A DNA stretch of 35,047 nucleotides from an uncultured Oscillospiraceae bacterium (GCA_902490585.1 CABUEI010000019.1:1-35047), one strand, 5' to 3'; shown: positions 15,187 through 23,783, numbered from the stretch's first letter. Notes: generated by a model not told the origin, from the letters alone. Program-made: numbers and translations.

Positions 15187-15959
15187 ATATTATCTCCCCT
15201 CTCTGCTTTTTCGGTAAGGAATGCCGAAACAAGCTCGTTTTTAAGTTCAACCGATGACGGTGTATACAAATCATCCCGACAATTAATATGGCTTACGTCA
15301 ATCACCTTTATCTCTTTTACCGGTCTGCCGCTGAGCAGAAATATCTTGTTTCCGACAAGCATGGCTTCTTCAACGTCATGTGTTACCATCATAACCGTTG
15401 CGTTAAGCCCGGTAACCTGCCCGATAAGCCAGTCCTGCATTGAAATTCTTGTCAGCGAGTCAAGTGCCGAGAAAGGCTCGTCAAGGAGCATAAGCTCTCT
15501 GCCATGCCAAAGCTGTACAAGCGTTCTTGCAAATGACACACGCTGTCGCATACCGCCCGACAGCTCGGACGGGCGTTTATTTTCACAACCCGACAGACCG
15601 ACTTTTTCTATTGCTTCTTTTGCCTGTGAGATACGTTCGGATTTTGACATCGGGAGTGCCTCAAGCGGTAAAGTCACGTTCTTCAATATGCTCCGCCACG
15701 GCATGAGCAAATCTTTCTGCGGCATGAACGCCGCTGTGCCTGTCGCTTCTTTCGGTGTCCTGCCGTTTATCGTGATACCGCCTTTATAATCCGTTTCCAG
15801 ACACGTCATAAGGCGAAACAATGTGCTTTTTCCGCAACCCGACGCACCGATTACGGTAATGATATCATTCTTTTCTACAGAAAACGATAAGTCCTCAAGC
15901 AGAAGATAATCATCCTCTTTATATCCGAATGTGACGTTATTAAACTCTACAAAGGACAT
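15183..15959 (-). CDS. thiZ: Thiamine-pyrimidine ABC transporter ATPase
   Basis: The start is ATG at 15959 (MSFVEFNNVTFGY), with GAAAAGGA upstream, 1 nt after the thiD stop; a longer frame to 15977 would overlap thiD. 258 residues. Walker A is GASGCGKSTL, the signature is LSGGMRQRVSFARTL, Walker B is LMLLDEPFSALD, and the H-loop is MVTHDVEEAM. It is SsuB/TauB-like and energises the ThiX/ThiY uptake system. Confidence 0.9.
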   Translation of the reverse strand: MSFVEFNNVTFGYKEDDYLLLEDLSFSVEKNDIITVIGASGCGKSTLFRLMTCLETDYKGGITINGRTPKEATGTAAFMPQKDLLMPWRSILKNVTLPLEALPMSKSERISQAKEAIEKVGLSGCENKRPSELSGGMRQRVSFARTLVQLWHGRELMLLDEPFSALDSLTRISMQDWLIGQVTGLNATVMMVTHDVEEAMLVGNKIFLLSGRPVKEIKVIDVSHINCRDDLYTPSSVELKNELVSAFLTEKAERGDNI

Positions 15960-15960
15960 T

Positions 15961-16761
15961 TTATATATCCTTTTCAACTATCTTATAGTTGTGCATAAGC
16001 GGACCGCTACCGTGCCCTAAATCAAGCTTTGTGGCAATTGCTCCTGCAAGATATGCCTTTGCGTTTGTAACAGCCTGTACCTTGTCATTTGTCAGTGCAA
16101 GATTGCAGGCGATGGCTGATGAGAATGTACAACCTGTACCGTGTGTATTCGGGTTGTCGATACGCTTGCCGTTTATCCAGTGGTTTTCACCGTTTACATA
16201 AAGTAAATCGTCAGCAGTATCGTCAAGGTGACCGCCCTTGATCACTATGCCGACAGTTGACGGAAGCTTTCCTGCGAGCACTTTAGCCGCCTGCTCCATT
16301 TCTTCTCTTGTGGTAATCTTCATGCCGGTAAGCACTTCAGCCTCGGCAAGATTGGGTGTGATTATATCTGCAATAGGAAGAAGCTTTGTCATAAGTGCAT
16401 CTGTAGCATCTTCACTGATAAGGCGGCTACCGCTTGTAGCTACCATTACGGGATCGGCTACTATATTTACCGCATTGTATTCTTTGAGCTTTTCGGCTAT
16501 TGCTTCGATTATCTCAACATCGCTCACCATGCCTATTTTCACAGCATCGGGACGGATATCGTTAAAAATGCAATCGATCTGATTTTTCAGGAAATCAGCT
16601 GAGCTGTTCATAATACCGTATACGCCTGTTGTGTTCTGGGCCGTCAGTGCCGTGATTGCGCTCATTGCATACATTCCGTGCATGGTTATTGTCTTTATGT
16701 CTGCCTGTATTCCTGCACCGCCGCTACAGTCTGAGCCTGCTATTGTAAGTATCTTTTTCAT
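15961..16761 (-). CDS. thiD: Hydroxymethylpyrimidine / phosphomethylpyrimidine kinase
   Basis: 266 residues, the usual length. It phosphorylates HMP to HMP-P and then HMP-PP with ATP. The N-terminus ILTIAGSDCSGGAGIQADIK is the family signature, and the C-terminal anion-hole motif NTHGTGCTFSSAIACNLA (about 213-230) carries the catalytic Cys-Thr region. It lies 19 nt downstream of thiE. Together they convert an imported pyrimidine to thiamine phosphate. Confidence 0.96.
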   Translation of the reverse strand: MKKILTIAGSDCSGGAGIQADIKTITMHGMYAMSAITALTAQNTTGVYGIMNSSADFLKNQIDCIFNDIRPDAVKIGMVSDVEIIEAIAEKLKEYNAVNIVADPVMVATSGSRLISEDATDALMTKLLPIADIITPNLAEAEVLTGMKITTREEMEQAAKVLAGKLPSTVGIVIKGGHLDDTADDLLYVNGENHWINGKRIDNPNTHGTGCTFSSAIACNLALTNDKVQAVTNAKAYLAGAIATKLDLGHGSGPLMHNYKIVEKDI

Positions 16762-16780
16762 ATAAATAAAACTTCCTTTC

Positions 16781-17434
16781 TTATTTTGGAGAACTTTCAG
16801 CTACTCTTTCAGCTTTTGCTTTAAGGTCGTTTACCGCCGAGGGAATATCCTTTGCGGCAAAAATTGCCGATACAACCGCTACTCCGTCAAGTCCCAGACC
16901 CTCAAGCTTTGAAATATTCCCTTCGTTTATACCGCCGATTGCAACTACGGGTATTTTAACCGAGTGTGCAACATCAGCCAGAACTTTGTGGTCAATTGCG
17001 CCTGCATCAGTCTTTGTCGATGTCACAAACGCCGCACCGCTTCCGAGATAATCAGCACCGCCGTTTTCTGCTGCCCGTGCCTCTTTAACATTATGAGCAG
17101 AAACGCCGATTATTTTATCAGCTCCGAGATATTCTCTTGCGGCTTTTATATCAAGATCGTCCTGACCTAAATGTACGCCGTCCGCATCAATTTCCTTTGC
17201 AAGCTTCACATTGTCATTGATAATAAGCGGAACGTTGTATTCCTTGCATATCGGCTTTATCTCAAGAGCAATCTTCTTGAAATGCTCATAGTCGGTGTGC
17301 TTTTCACGAAGCTGAAAAATCGTCACTCCGCTCTTTATCGCCTGCTTTACCTGTGAGAGAAATTCCTCGTCGCTGTTGCTCCATGCCCTGTCGCTTACCG
17401 CATACAAAAGCATTTGTTTCGGTGTTATGTTCAT
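16781..17434 (-). CDS. thiE: Thiamine phosphate synthase
   Basis: 217 residues, typical for the family. It joins HMP-PP with carboxyethyl-thiazole phosphate to give thiamine phosphate. Motifs are IFQLREK (near 39-45), LIINDNVKLAKEIDADGVHL and GQDDLDIKAAREYLG, IGVSAHNVKEA, and ADYLGSGAAFVTSTKTDA; the late IPVVAIGGI binds phosphate. It is the first gene behind the TPP riboswitch, with GGAGCGG upstream of ATG 17434. No thiazole-synthesis gene is in the window. Confidence 0.95.
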   Translation of the reverse strand: MNITPKQMLLYAVSDRAWSNSDEEFLSQVKQAIKSGVTIFQLREKHTDYEHFKKIALEIKPICKEYNVPLIINDNVKLAKEIDADGVHLGQDDLDIKAAREYLGADKIIGVSAHNVKEARAAENGGADYLGSGAAFVTSTKTDAGAIDHKVLADVAHSVKIPVVAIGGINEGNISKLEGLGLDGVAVVSAIFAAKDIPSAVNDLKAKAERVAESSPK

Positions 17435-17449
17435 ATATCAACCGCTCCT

Positions 17450-17490
17450 TTTAAAAATAAAAAAACGCATACGGAACACCACCGTATGCG
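17450..17490 (-). terminator. Riboswitch-controlled terminator of the thi operon
   Basis: On the minus strand CGCATACGG (17490-17482) pairs with CCGTATGCG (17474-17466), followed by TTTTTTTATTTTT. It lies between the TPP aptamer and thiE, giving transcription termination when TPP is bound. Confidence 0.9.
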
Positions 17491-17580
17491 CTGATTTACT
17501 TACGTTGGCATTACCCAAATCAAGTTATCGGTCGGAAATTTCATTTCCCTCTCAGCCTGTATGACAAGCTCCCGTTCGCT
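17491..17580 (-). ncRNA. TPP riboswitch (THI element)
   Basis: The minus strand has GGGAGC, then GCTGAGAGGG (CTGAGA at 17555-17550), a GGAAAT/ATTTCC arm, and CTTGATTTGGGTAATGCC (conserved GGGTAATGCCAACGTAAG, 17516-17499). These are the diagnostic CUGAGA and ACCUGAUCUGGGUAAUGCCAGCG-type segments in order, with small changes. The aptamer begins about 6 nt after the upstream transferase stop codon, and its promoter lies inside that gene. Confidence 0.95.
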
Positions 17581-17585
17581 TTTTT

Positions 17586-18227
17586 TCAGTTGTCGGATAC
17601 ATTGTACAACAAAATATGTTCGTTGTCAATGTCAAAATCTGTAACTTGAATTGTTTCTGCCGTTATTTTGTTGTCTGTCCTGAGGCAGACGCTTATAAAG
17701 TAATCATTATCATCAAACTGACAGTTATAATGATAAAATACAGCTCTGCTTTCAAAAAGCGTTCTGCTGTTTTTGATATCAAAACACTTTGTCTTTAAAT
17801 CCGATGCTATACCGTCACCCGTCATCTTGACGTAGCTTTCTTTCAGCGTCCACAATCGTGAAAATGTCGTATCGCTGTCCGGTGAATTTATCACATTCTG
17901 CTTTTCACTGTCACCGTAGCACCGTTTCATAACTGCGTTGCTTGCACGGCGTATGCTCTCGCAGTCAACACCGATTTCATCTTCCGATAATACGCATACT
18001 GCCAGACCGTCACAATGCGAAATGCTGAAATACACCGGATTGTTTTTTATATAAGGCTTTCCGCTCTTTGTCTTTATGATATCCTTTTCTGAAAAAACAA
18101 GACCTGTATGGCGAAATGCTTTTTCAAGAAGTAAAATTCCGCACTTATGCGAATATTCATGATATCCTTTTGTAATTGCGATTTTTTTCTTTATCGGTGA
18201 AATAAATATCATCGGTTTATCTGTCAT
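17586..18227 (-). CDS. Sfp-type 4'-phosphopantetheinyl transferase
   Basis: 213 residues, the usual Sfp size. It transfers phosphopantetheine from CoA to a Ser of carrier proteins. Motifs: SGKPYIKNNPVYFSISHCDG (about 54-73), GVDCESIRRA (metal Asp and Glu, about 86-95) and RLWTLKESYVKMTGDG (about 124-139). Its ATG overlaps the amidohydrolase stop by one base (TGATG), so the two are translationally coupled. No NRPS, PKS or carrier-protein gene is in the window, so its client is not visible. The 3' end carries the thi promoter. Confidence 0.9.
   Translation of the reverse strand: MTDKPMIFISPIKKKIAITKGYHEYSHKCGILLLEKAFRHTGLVFSEKDIIKTKSGKPYIKNNPVYFSISHCDGLAVCVLSEDEIGVDCESIRRASNAVMKRCYGDSEKQNVINSPDSDTTFSRLWTLKESYVKMTGDGIASDLKTKCFDIKNSRTLFESRAVFYHYNCQFDDNDYFISVCLRTDNKITAETIQVTDFDIDNEHILLYNVSDN
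17601..17629 (-). promoter_or_regulatory. thi operon promoter inside the upstream coding sequence
   Basis: Minus strand: perfect TTGACA (17629-17624), 17-bp spacer, TACAAT (17606-17601). It encodes the last residues of the phosphopantetheinyl transferase (near DNEHILLYN). The transcript would start near 17594, just ahead of the aptamer. Confidence 0.7.
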
Positions 18228-19039
18228 CAGTCAAGCCCTAAACCGAGGAAGTTGTTTATGTTCTTCCACAGCACCTTTTCCTTTATATCGTCACCGAGCG
18301 GTATTTTATCGAGAAATTCGAGGTCTTTGTCAGCTCTCCACATCGGATAGTCGGTGCCGAAGAATACTCTGTCCTCGCCGAACTTTGAAATCAGTTCTGC
18401 GGCTTTTTCCGGTGTCATTGAATAAAATGAACTGCTGGTATCGACCCAGATATTATCAAGCCCGACAAGCTCATGCTCAGCCTTGTCCCACTCTGACCAA
18501 CCGCCGAAATGTGCCGCAATAAAACGTGTATTGGGATATTTTCTTGCTATCTCAGCCATAAGTGACGGATTTGAGAATTTATAACGCTTGTCGCCTGTAT
18601 GAATGAGGAAAGGAAGTTTGTCGCCCACTGCGTCATATATGCGGCAAGCTTTCTCTTCATTTATAGCAAAATTCTGAAAATCGGGATGAAGCTTTATTCC
18701 GTGAAGCCCGAGAGAAATAAGTCTGTCAATCTCCTCTTCCATACCTTTCATATCGGGGTGAAGCGAACCGAAACCGATAAGTCTATCGGGGTACTTTTCG
18801 ACCGACTGAACAATGAAATCGTTTATCCGCTTTACCTGGTGCGGTACGGTTGCGACCGACTGTACAACATACTTTGACACACCGCATTTACCGCCCTCTT
18901 CTATAAGAGTATCGGCTGTACCGTCGAAATTCATATATAAATCATAGAATTTACCTATATTGTCCGCCGCTTTCTGAGCGATTTTATCAGGGAAAATGTG
19001 AGCATGTGCATCTATAATATATTTACTGTAACTAAACAT
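18227..19039 (-). CDS. Amidohydrolase-family (TIM-barrel) metal-dependent hydrolase
   Basis: The start is ATG at 19039 (MFSYSKYIIDAHAHIFP), with AAGGAGG 7-8 nt upstream; the longer frame to 19120 runs through the PadR terminator. 270 residues, Amidohydro_2 type. Metal and catalytic positions visible: DAHAHIFP, GIKLHPDFQ, FLIHTGD, FIAAHFGGW and VFFGTDYPMW. Members include decarboxylases and hydrolases of small acids; the substrate is not predictable here. It lies directly upstream of and coupled to the Sfp-type gene. Confidence 0.85.
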   Translation of the reverse strand: MFSYSKYIIDAHAHIFPDKIAQKAADNIGKFYDLYMNFDGTADTLIEEGGKCGVSKYVVQSVATVPHQVKRINDFIVQSVEKYPDRLIGFGSLHPDMKGMEEEIDRLISLGLHGIKLHPDFQNFAINEEKACRIYDAVGDKLPFLIHTGDKRYKFSNPSLMAEIARKYPNTRFIAAHFGGWSEWDKAEHELVGLDNIWVDTSSSFYSMTPEKAAELISKFGEDRVFFGTDYPMWRADKDLEFLDKIPLGDDIKEKVLWKNINNFLGLGLD

Positions 19040-19073
19040 ATAAGCCTCCTTAACAAAAGCCTTAAATGCGATA

Positions 19074-19105
19074 AAACGGCGGTGTAATCTAATACACCGC
19101 CGTTT
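19074..19105 (-). terminator. Terminator between padR and the amidohydrolase gene
   Basis: A perfect 13-bp stem AAACGGCGGTGTA (19074-19086) and TACACCGCCGTTT (19093-19105), 6-nt loop. On the minus strand it is followed by TTTATCG, so termination may be partial, which would let padR transcripts reach the next two genes. Confidence 0.75.
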
Positions 19106-19120
19106 GTGACAAAGAATCAA

Positions 19121-19468
19121 TTATTCTTCATCTTCAGGAACATAACTCATAATGGCATCAATACCTGCACTGGTAAGCTCATATTCCTTTTCCAGCTTGT
19201 CCAGGTACTCAACACCCTTAGGCTCAATGTGATAATAAACACGAGTACGTCTTCTGCCGACAAGTTCAAGACGGTCAGCGATGAGCTCCTTGTCAAGAAG
19301 TCTGTAGAGAGTAGGATACATAGAACCTTCTGTGATTCTGAATGTACCGTTGCTTCTCTTGCCGATTTCCTGAGTCAGCTGATAGCCGTACATTTCTTCA
19401 CCCTTTAAGAGATGAAGAATGAGCATTTCGAGTGTGCCTCTTTTAAAGTTTTCCTTAATTCCCATCAT
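19121..19468 (-). CDS. PadR-family transcriptional regulator
   Basis: 115 residues, typical subfamily-2 size. The winged helix covers about 8-85: FKRGTLEMLILHLL, then MYGYQLTQEIGKRS, then the recognition part ITEGSMYPTLYRLLDKELI, and a wing with GRRRTRVYYHIEPKG. A C-terminal helix follows for dimerisation. PadR proteins usually repress efflux or stress genes. The ATG at 19468 or 19465 both fit the AAGGAGG upstream. Its own promoter is at 19499-19527. Targets are unknown; the nearest exporter genes lie several kb away. Confidence 0.93.
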   Translation of the reverse strand: MMGIKENFKRGTLEMLILHLLKGEEMYGYQLTQEIGKRSNGTFRITEGSMYPTLYRLLDKELIADRLELVGRRRTRVYYHIEPKGVEYLDKLEKEYELTSAGIDAIMSYVPEDEE

Positions 19469-19498
19469 AAGATAACTACCTCCTTATCTTTATCTAAT

Positions 19499-19527
19499 AT
19501 TATTGCACATCTCAACAAAAATGTCAA
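19499..19527 (-). promoter_or_regulatory. Promoter of padR
   Basis: Minus strand: perfect TTGACA (19527-19522), 17-bp spacer, AATAAT (19504-19499). The remaining sequence up to 19762 is AT-rich and I see nothing else in it. Confidence 0.6.
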
Positions 19528-19762
19528 TATTGTTTCCAGCGTTTTCATAGAAAAAACACATTTTATTTTTAAAATATAAAAAAATCCAGTACAATTAGCA
19601 AAAAATATCGAGATTTCGCCGATAGCGTTATTAATCGGTTTGACGGTTTAATTATATGCAAAGCGATTTTGTTCTCAGTAACCCGCAAATACGCAAGAAT
19701 TGGTATAAATGAAATTATTTCAAATATTCCGGTATTTAAAAATATCAAGCTGAGTGATTATG

Positions 19763-21664
19763 TTAGCAATTATTTTGCAGAAAAGTCAGATAGTCTTGTT
19801 CGCTCAACGGTTTGGCAAAATAATACCCCTGAAGATACTCAACGCCCTTTTCGGTCAGCATATCAACCTGCTCCTTGGTTTCTACACCCTCGGCGACTAT
19901 GGAAATACCCAGACCGTTTATCATATCAATACAGCTGTTAAGTATGGTTTTCGGTTTTTCGCTGTTTTCTTCAAAACACGGCCATATAAGGCTCTTATCA
20001 AGCTTGATTATATCGAAACCCGTGTTTGCCATCTGCGACAGATTGGAATAACCTGTACCGAAGTCGTCCATTGAAAAACCGCAACCCATAGATTTAAGAC
20101 GTGACATATTAAGATCAAGCAGTTCGCCTGCCTCGACTGCCGCAGTTTCGGTTATTTCAAGGTTGAAGAAATCCGAGCTTATGCCGTATTTGCTCATGCA
20201 GTCCAGAAGTCTGTCAGGAAGCGATATATCAACGCTCTGTACCGCTGAGATATTGACCTCTATATATTCAACACCGTACCTTCTGATATCGCTCTTCTTT
20301 GCAAAACGGCATACATTTTCAAAGACTATGCTTCCGAGCTCTGAAATTAGCCCCATACGTTCTGCCATGGGAATAAAAATTTCCGGAGAAATAAATCCGA
20401 GGGTCTGTCTATCTTTAAGACGTACAAGTGCTTCAGCCGAAACGAACTTTTTCTTGCTTGTTGAATAAATAGGCTGATAGTACACCTCCAGACCGTCATT
20501 CTTGACAGCATACTGGAGAATACGCTCTACTCCTGCAAGGTAGTTTATTTCGTCTATTATTGCCTCACTTACTACCATTATAGAACGCTCAGCCTTGCTT
20601 TTTGTATGAAGTATATGCGTCATAAGCTCAGTGATTTTCTCAACGCTGTCAGCATATTTCGGACACTCGATGAATGTCAGCTTGAACGAAGTGTTGACCT
20701 TGACACCTGCCGATGTTGAAAACTCAACCTTATCAAAATCCGATTTTATCAGTTTTTCACAACAGGCTTTGTGCTTTACAATAAAGCTGATGCTGTTATC
20801 CGCCGTATGATAGAAGTCGGAACGCAGTACGCCCGACAGCTTGAGTGCGGACCAGCCGAGAATATTATACACCTCTTTTACACCCACGGAATTTTTCAGA
20901 AGTTCCGAATTTGTCAGCGTAAACGTTACTACATAAAATTCTTTACCGTTTTCACAGCGTTCATTGAGCATCATTTCAAACGAATGACGGTTCAGTGCAC
21001 CTACCACATCGGCGTCGTTATATTCACGGGGGTTTTCTATAGAGAGGAATATGAACAACTGCATAAGTGAAACGCCCATTGATTCAATAAGCCAGGTGGG
21101 ATTGAGCATCTGCACTATTCCTATCACTACCCAACCCAGAACACCGCACAGGACAATGATCATTATGTGTCCCGGTACAGTTCTGCGGCGGCGGATAAGT
21201 GTTATTACCGTCCATAAGGCATATATTCCGAGACAGCAATACAGAACCGTTACAACAGGACCGTAAGAGTACATACCGTCACTGCCGACATAATATTCAA
21301 TATCCCCGACAGCCGTCATCACAAATGCAAAAGCGGCAGGCAGTATGCTTACAATAAATTCTACCGGTTTATATCGTTTCTGCTTTCGTGTCAGCATATC
21401 AACATAAAGGAACAGGAACATCAATATCAACACAAGCGTACAGATAAACAGCTGATGTGCCAGTCGGTTGATAAAGGCCGGAACCGTATTTATGTTATAT
21501 AATGTGTATATCGTGAATACTTCCATAAAGCTGTATGCCAGCGATACACTCAAATACAGCGTGTAAATTCTTGTAGATAACAGCTTGATATGCTTATTTG
21601 TAAAATAAACGAAAGCTATTGTCAGCATAACGCTGAACGAAACTATCTGTACACCGAGATTCAT
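19763..21664 (-). CDS. Membrane-bound EAL c-di-GMP phosphodiesterase with degenerate GGDEF domain
   Basis: The start is ATG at 21664 (MNLGVQIVSF): GGGAGG lies 6 nt upstream, whereas the ATG at 21670 abuts the site. 633 residues. About seven membrane helices fill residues 1-215. A GGDEF-like domain follows (about 220-365) but the active-site loop reads ADNSISF, so cyclase activity is not expected. The EAL domain (about 385-625) has SAEALVRL, EVNISAVQ, LEITETAAV, DDFGTGYSNL, KLDKSLI and VAEGVET, so the metal and catalytic residues are intact. It should degrade c-di-GMP in response to a membrane signal. Monocistronic. Confidence 0.9.
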   Translation of the reverse strand: MNLGVQIVSFSVMLTIAFVYFTNKHIKLLSTRIYTLYLSVSLAYSFMEVFTIYTLYNINTVPAFINRLAHQLFICTLVLILMFLFLYVDMLTRKQKRYKPVEFIVSILPAAFAFVMTAVGDIEYYVGSDGMYSYGPVVTVLYCCLGIYALWTVITLIRRRRTVPGHIMIIVLCGVLGWVVIGIVQMLNPTWLIESMGVSLMQLFIFLSIENPREYNDADVVGALNRHSFEMMLNERCENGKEFYVVTFTLTNSELLKNSVGVKEVYNILGWSALKLSGVLRSDFYHTADNSISFIVKHKACCEKLIKSDFDKVEFSTSAGVKVNTSFKLTFIECPKYADSVEKITELMTHILHTKSKAERSIMVVSEAIIDEINYLAGVERILQYAVKNDGLEVYYQPIYSTSKKKFVSAEALVRLKDRQTLGFISPEIFIPMAERMGLISELGSIVFENVCRFAKKSDIRRYGVEYIEVNISAVQSVDISLPDRLLDCMSKYGISSDFFNLEITETAAVEAGELLDLNMSRLKSMGCGFSMDDFGTGYSNLSQMANTGFDIIKLDKSLIWPCFEENSEKPKTILNSCIDMINGLGISIVAEGVETKEQVDMLTEKGVEYLQGYYFAKPLSEQDYLTFLQNNC

Positions 21665-21700
21665 ATACATCCTCCCATATTTCCACACATTTCTACATTA

Positions 21701-21729
21701 ATTATACGTTCAATACCGCAAAGAGTCAA
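21701..21729 (-). promoter_or_regulatory. Promoter of the EAL gene
   Basis: Minus strand: TTGACT (21729-21724), 17-bp spacer, TATAAT (21706-21701), about 40 nt before the start codon. Confidence 0.7.
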
Positions 21730-21735
21730 GAAAAA

Positions 21736-21755
21736 GACCGCCCTCACGGGCGGTC
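21736..21755 (-). terminator. Terminator after the Gln-rich membrane protein gene
   Basis: GACCGCCC-GTGA-GGGCGGTC on the minus strand (21755-21736), followed by TTTTTCTTG. The U-tract runs into the -35 region of the EAL promoter. Confidence 0.9.
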
Positions 21756-21771
21756 GTTAGTTTTGTATCCT

Positions 21772-23532
21772 TTATGCCATCATAGAGCCTGCCATAAGGC
21801 TTACAAGTGCATAGCAAATTATATCGGGATTCTGTATACCCTGCATCTTTGTAATAAGATTGTGAAGGCTGTTTGAAATCTCTGAGCTGAATGCCTCAAG
21901 AGCGGCACTGTCGTTGATATCAACAGTGTTTGAATCATTGACATCGGGAACAGCCTCGTCAACATAGCCTGTTTCCTTGCTGTCGATCTTAACAGATACA
22001 GCCTCTGTACCGTTTGCCGACACAGCAAAATCAATAGTACCGTTATTGCCGTCCATAGCAACAATTACCTTAACTTCAAAGCTCTGGTTGTCATCTGTTG
22101 TAACCTTTAAGCTGTATGTGCCGTTACCGTTTGTTGCATCAAACGAGAAATCAGCTGTGATAACAGTCTGACCGCTGACTGTAAGTGATGCGTTACCTGT
22201 GTAGTTGTTACCGTTTACAGTTCCCTTTGCACCGATATAGAATGTATCGCTGTCTGCTGTTACTGTAAGCGAATAATCAAACTGTGCATTATCAGAGTAT
22301 GTCACAAGGATAAGTTCAACTTCATCGGCAATAGTGATCTTTCTGCCTATGATATTGTTGTCCTTGACATAAACAATCATAGTTCCGAGTACGTTCTTGA
22401 GTTCGTCTTCAGAAGCGTCCTTTGTAGCATCGTTTACCGTTGTCTTGAGATACTGGAATGTAGCGTTGTCGATACCGAGCTGTGAAAGGATATCCATTAT
22501 CTTGCTATCCTTTTCTACTGCATCAAGCACGTCAGAGCAGAAATCAATCACCTTTTCGGTCGTGAAATCAATAGTGTAAGATGTGCAGTTTACTGTAGAA
22601 TCTGCTGTCTTTAATGTATCGTTCTTATTCTCAACACCTGCGAAGTTCTTGAAATAAGCATCGGCAACGATATCCATTACCTTGTTGATTGTTTCGTCGT
22701 CAATATTCTTCAGAACATCTTCATATCCGCTTGTAGTCGGTGCTGTATCGGTATCTGAAAGAGTGAGAATATCACTGAAATCAGAACCGTTTGAAATATC
22801 CTTTACAGAAGAAGCAAATTCCTTGAGATCCATTACTATGTACTTTTCGGAAAGCTCAGGGACGCTGAAATACAGCTTTTCACCTGAGAGCCAGTACTTT
22901 ACCGTAAGGTATTCATCTGTACCGCAACCGAGTGTTGCAGAACCTGTGCTCTTGTTGGCTGAACCGTCTGCATAGCTTGTTGCCTTGATAACAGTGGGAG
23001 CAAAATCAGCATCAACACCTAACAGATCCTTTGATATGTTTACTGTCATTGTCTGCTCAACGCCGGTCTTTACATCCTTTGCTGTGTTGAATAATTCATC
23101 AGCCTTTTTCTCTGCCGATGCAAAGTAGTTTCTTTCTAATGTTTCATAACTGCCGCCGTTATTCTTGAACAGATTAAGGCAGGCAAAAACTACGCCGCCC
23201 GCAACAATTGCTATTGCAAGGATAACAAGGATTATAGGCAGCACCTTATTCTTTTTCTTAGGAGGTACTACCGCAAAACTGCCTGCGTCATAAGCCGGCA
23301 TACCCTGGGGTGTAAACTGTCCCTGAGCCTGTGCAAACTGTGCCTGTTCGTTGTACTGAGGCTGACCCTGCTGTGTAAACTGCGGCTGACCGTTGTACTG
23401 GGGCTGTGTCTGCTGTGCGAACTGTGCCTGCTGTGCGAACTGAGGCTGTTCGGGCTGCTGGGGCTGGTCACTGAATTCGTTGAGAGCCTGCTGCCAGTTA
23501 GGCTGCTGTTCGTTCATGTTGTTATTTTCCAT
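21772..23532 (-). CDS. Gln-rich, single-helix membrane protein with large extracellular region
   Basis: The start is ATG at 23532 (MENNNMNEQQPNW), with AAAGGA upstream; the frame extends to a TTG at 23547, which contains that site. 586 residues. Residues about 1-90 are a low-complexity segment of QPQF/QAQF/QPQY repeats, then PPKKKNK and a helix (VLPIILVILAIAIVAGGVVF, about 97-116). The rest is outside: a helical part, then a beta-rich region with YSLTVTADS, GTVNGNNYTGNASLTVSG and GTYSLKVTTDD repeats. I recognise no named family; the topology (Gln-rich cytosolic tail, one helix, extracellular sandwich) is common for clostridial envelope proteins. A lipid or cell-wall binding role would be guesswork. 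Confidence 0.8.
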   Translation of the reverse strand: MENNNMNEQQPNWQQALNEFSDQPQQPEQPQFAQQAQFAQQTQPQYNGQPQFTQQGQPQYNEQAQFAQAQGQFTPQGMPAYDAGSFAVVPPKKKNKVLPIILVILAIAIVAGGVVFACLNLFKNNGGSYETLERNYFASAEKKADELFNTAKDVKTGVEQTMTVNISKDLLGVDADFAPTVIKATSYADGSANKSTGSATLGCGTDEYLTVKYWLSGEKLYFSVPELSEKYIVMDLKEFASSVKDISNGSDFSDILTLSDTDTAPTTSGYEDVLKNIDDETINKVMDIVADAYFKNFAGVENKNDTLKTADSTVNCTSYTIDFTTEKVIDFCSDVLDAVEKDSKIMDILSQLGIDNATFQYLKTTVNDATKDASEDELKNVLGTMIVYVKDNNIIGRKITIADEVELILVTYSDNAQFDYSLTVTADSDTFYIGAKGTVNGNNYTGNASLTVSGQTVITADFSFDATNGNGTYSLKVTTDDNQSFEVKVIVAMDGNNGTIDFAVSANGTEAVSVKIDSKETGYVDEAVPDVNDSNTVDINDSAALEAFSSEISNSLHNLITKMQGIQNPDIICYALVSLMAGSMMA

Positions 23533-23619
23533 GATGTGTCCTTTCAAGATATGGATTGATATATTTCCTGTTTATGCTACAAACACGGTCAAAACAATTT
23601 CACCGCATTTTCACAATTC

Positions 23620-23648
23620 ATTTTATCATATCACTGTCAAAAAAGCAA
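23620..23648 (-). promoter_or_regulatory. Promoter of the Gln-rich protein gene
   Basis: Minus strand: TTGCTT (23648-23643), 17-bp spacer, TAAAAT (23625-23620). A TTGACA lies closer (9 bp) and is probably not used. Confidence 0.4.
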
Positions 23649-23749
23649 GTTAGCAATATAAAAATTACATATCAGAGATAGGATTTTCAGCCGATGATAG
23701 AATGTTTCTGCCAAAGTGTCGGCATATTTAGTAAATATAGACAAAGAAA

Positions 23750-23779
23750 ACGGCTGTAAATATGCAACTTACAGCCGTT
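23750..23779 (-). terminator. Terminator of the ABC exporter operon
   Basis: Stem AACGGCTGTAA (23750-23760) / TTACAGCCGTT (23769-23779), 8-nt loop; on the minus strand it is followed by TTCTTTGTC. It begins 5 nt after the stop codon of the second ABC gene. Confidence 0.85.
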
Positions 23780-23783
23780 ATAT

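Noticed and set aside
19669..19941. Plus-strand ORF in the region after the EAL gene
   Set aside because: Most of it is antisense to the EAL coding end, and it has no ribosome site or family features.
23533..23547. TTG start for the Gln-rich protein
   Set aside because: The codons contain the AAAGGA site used by the ATG at 23532.
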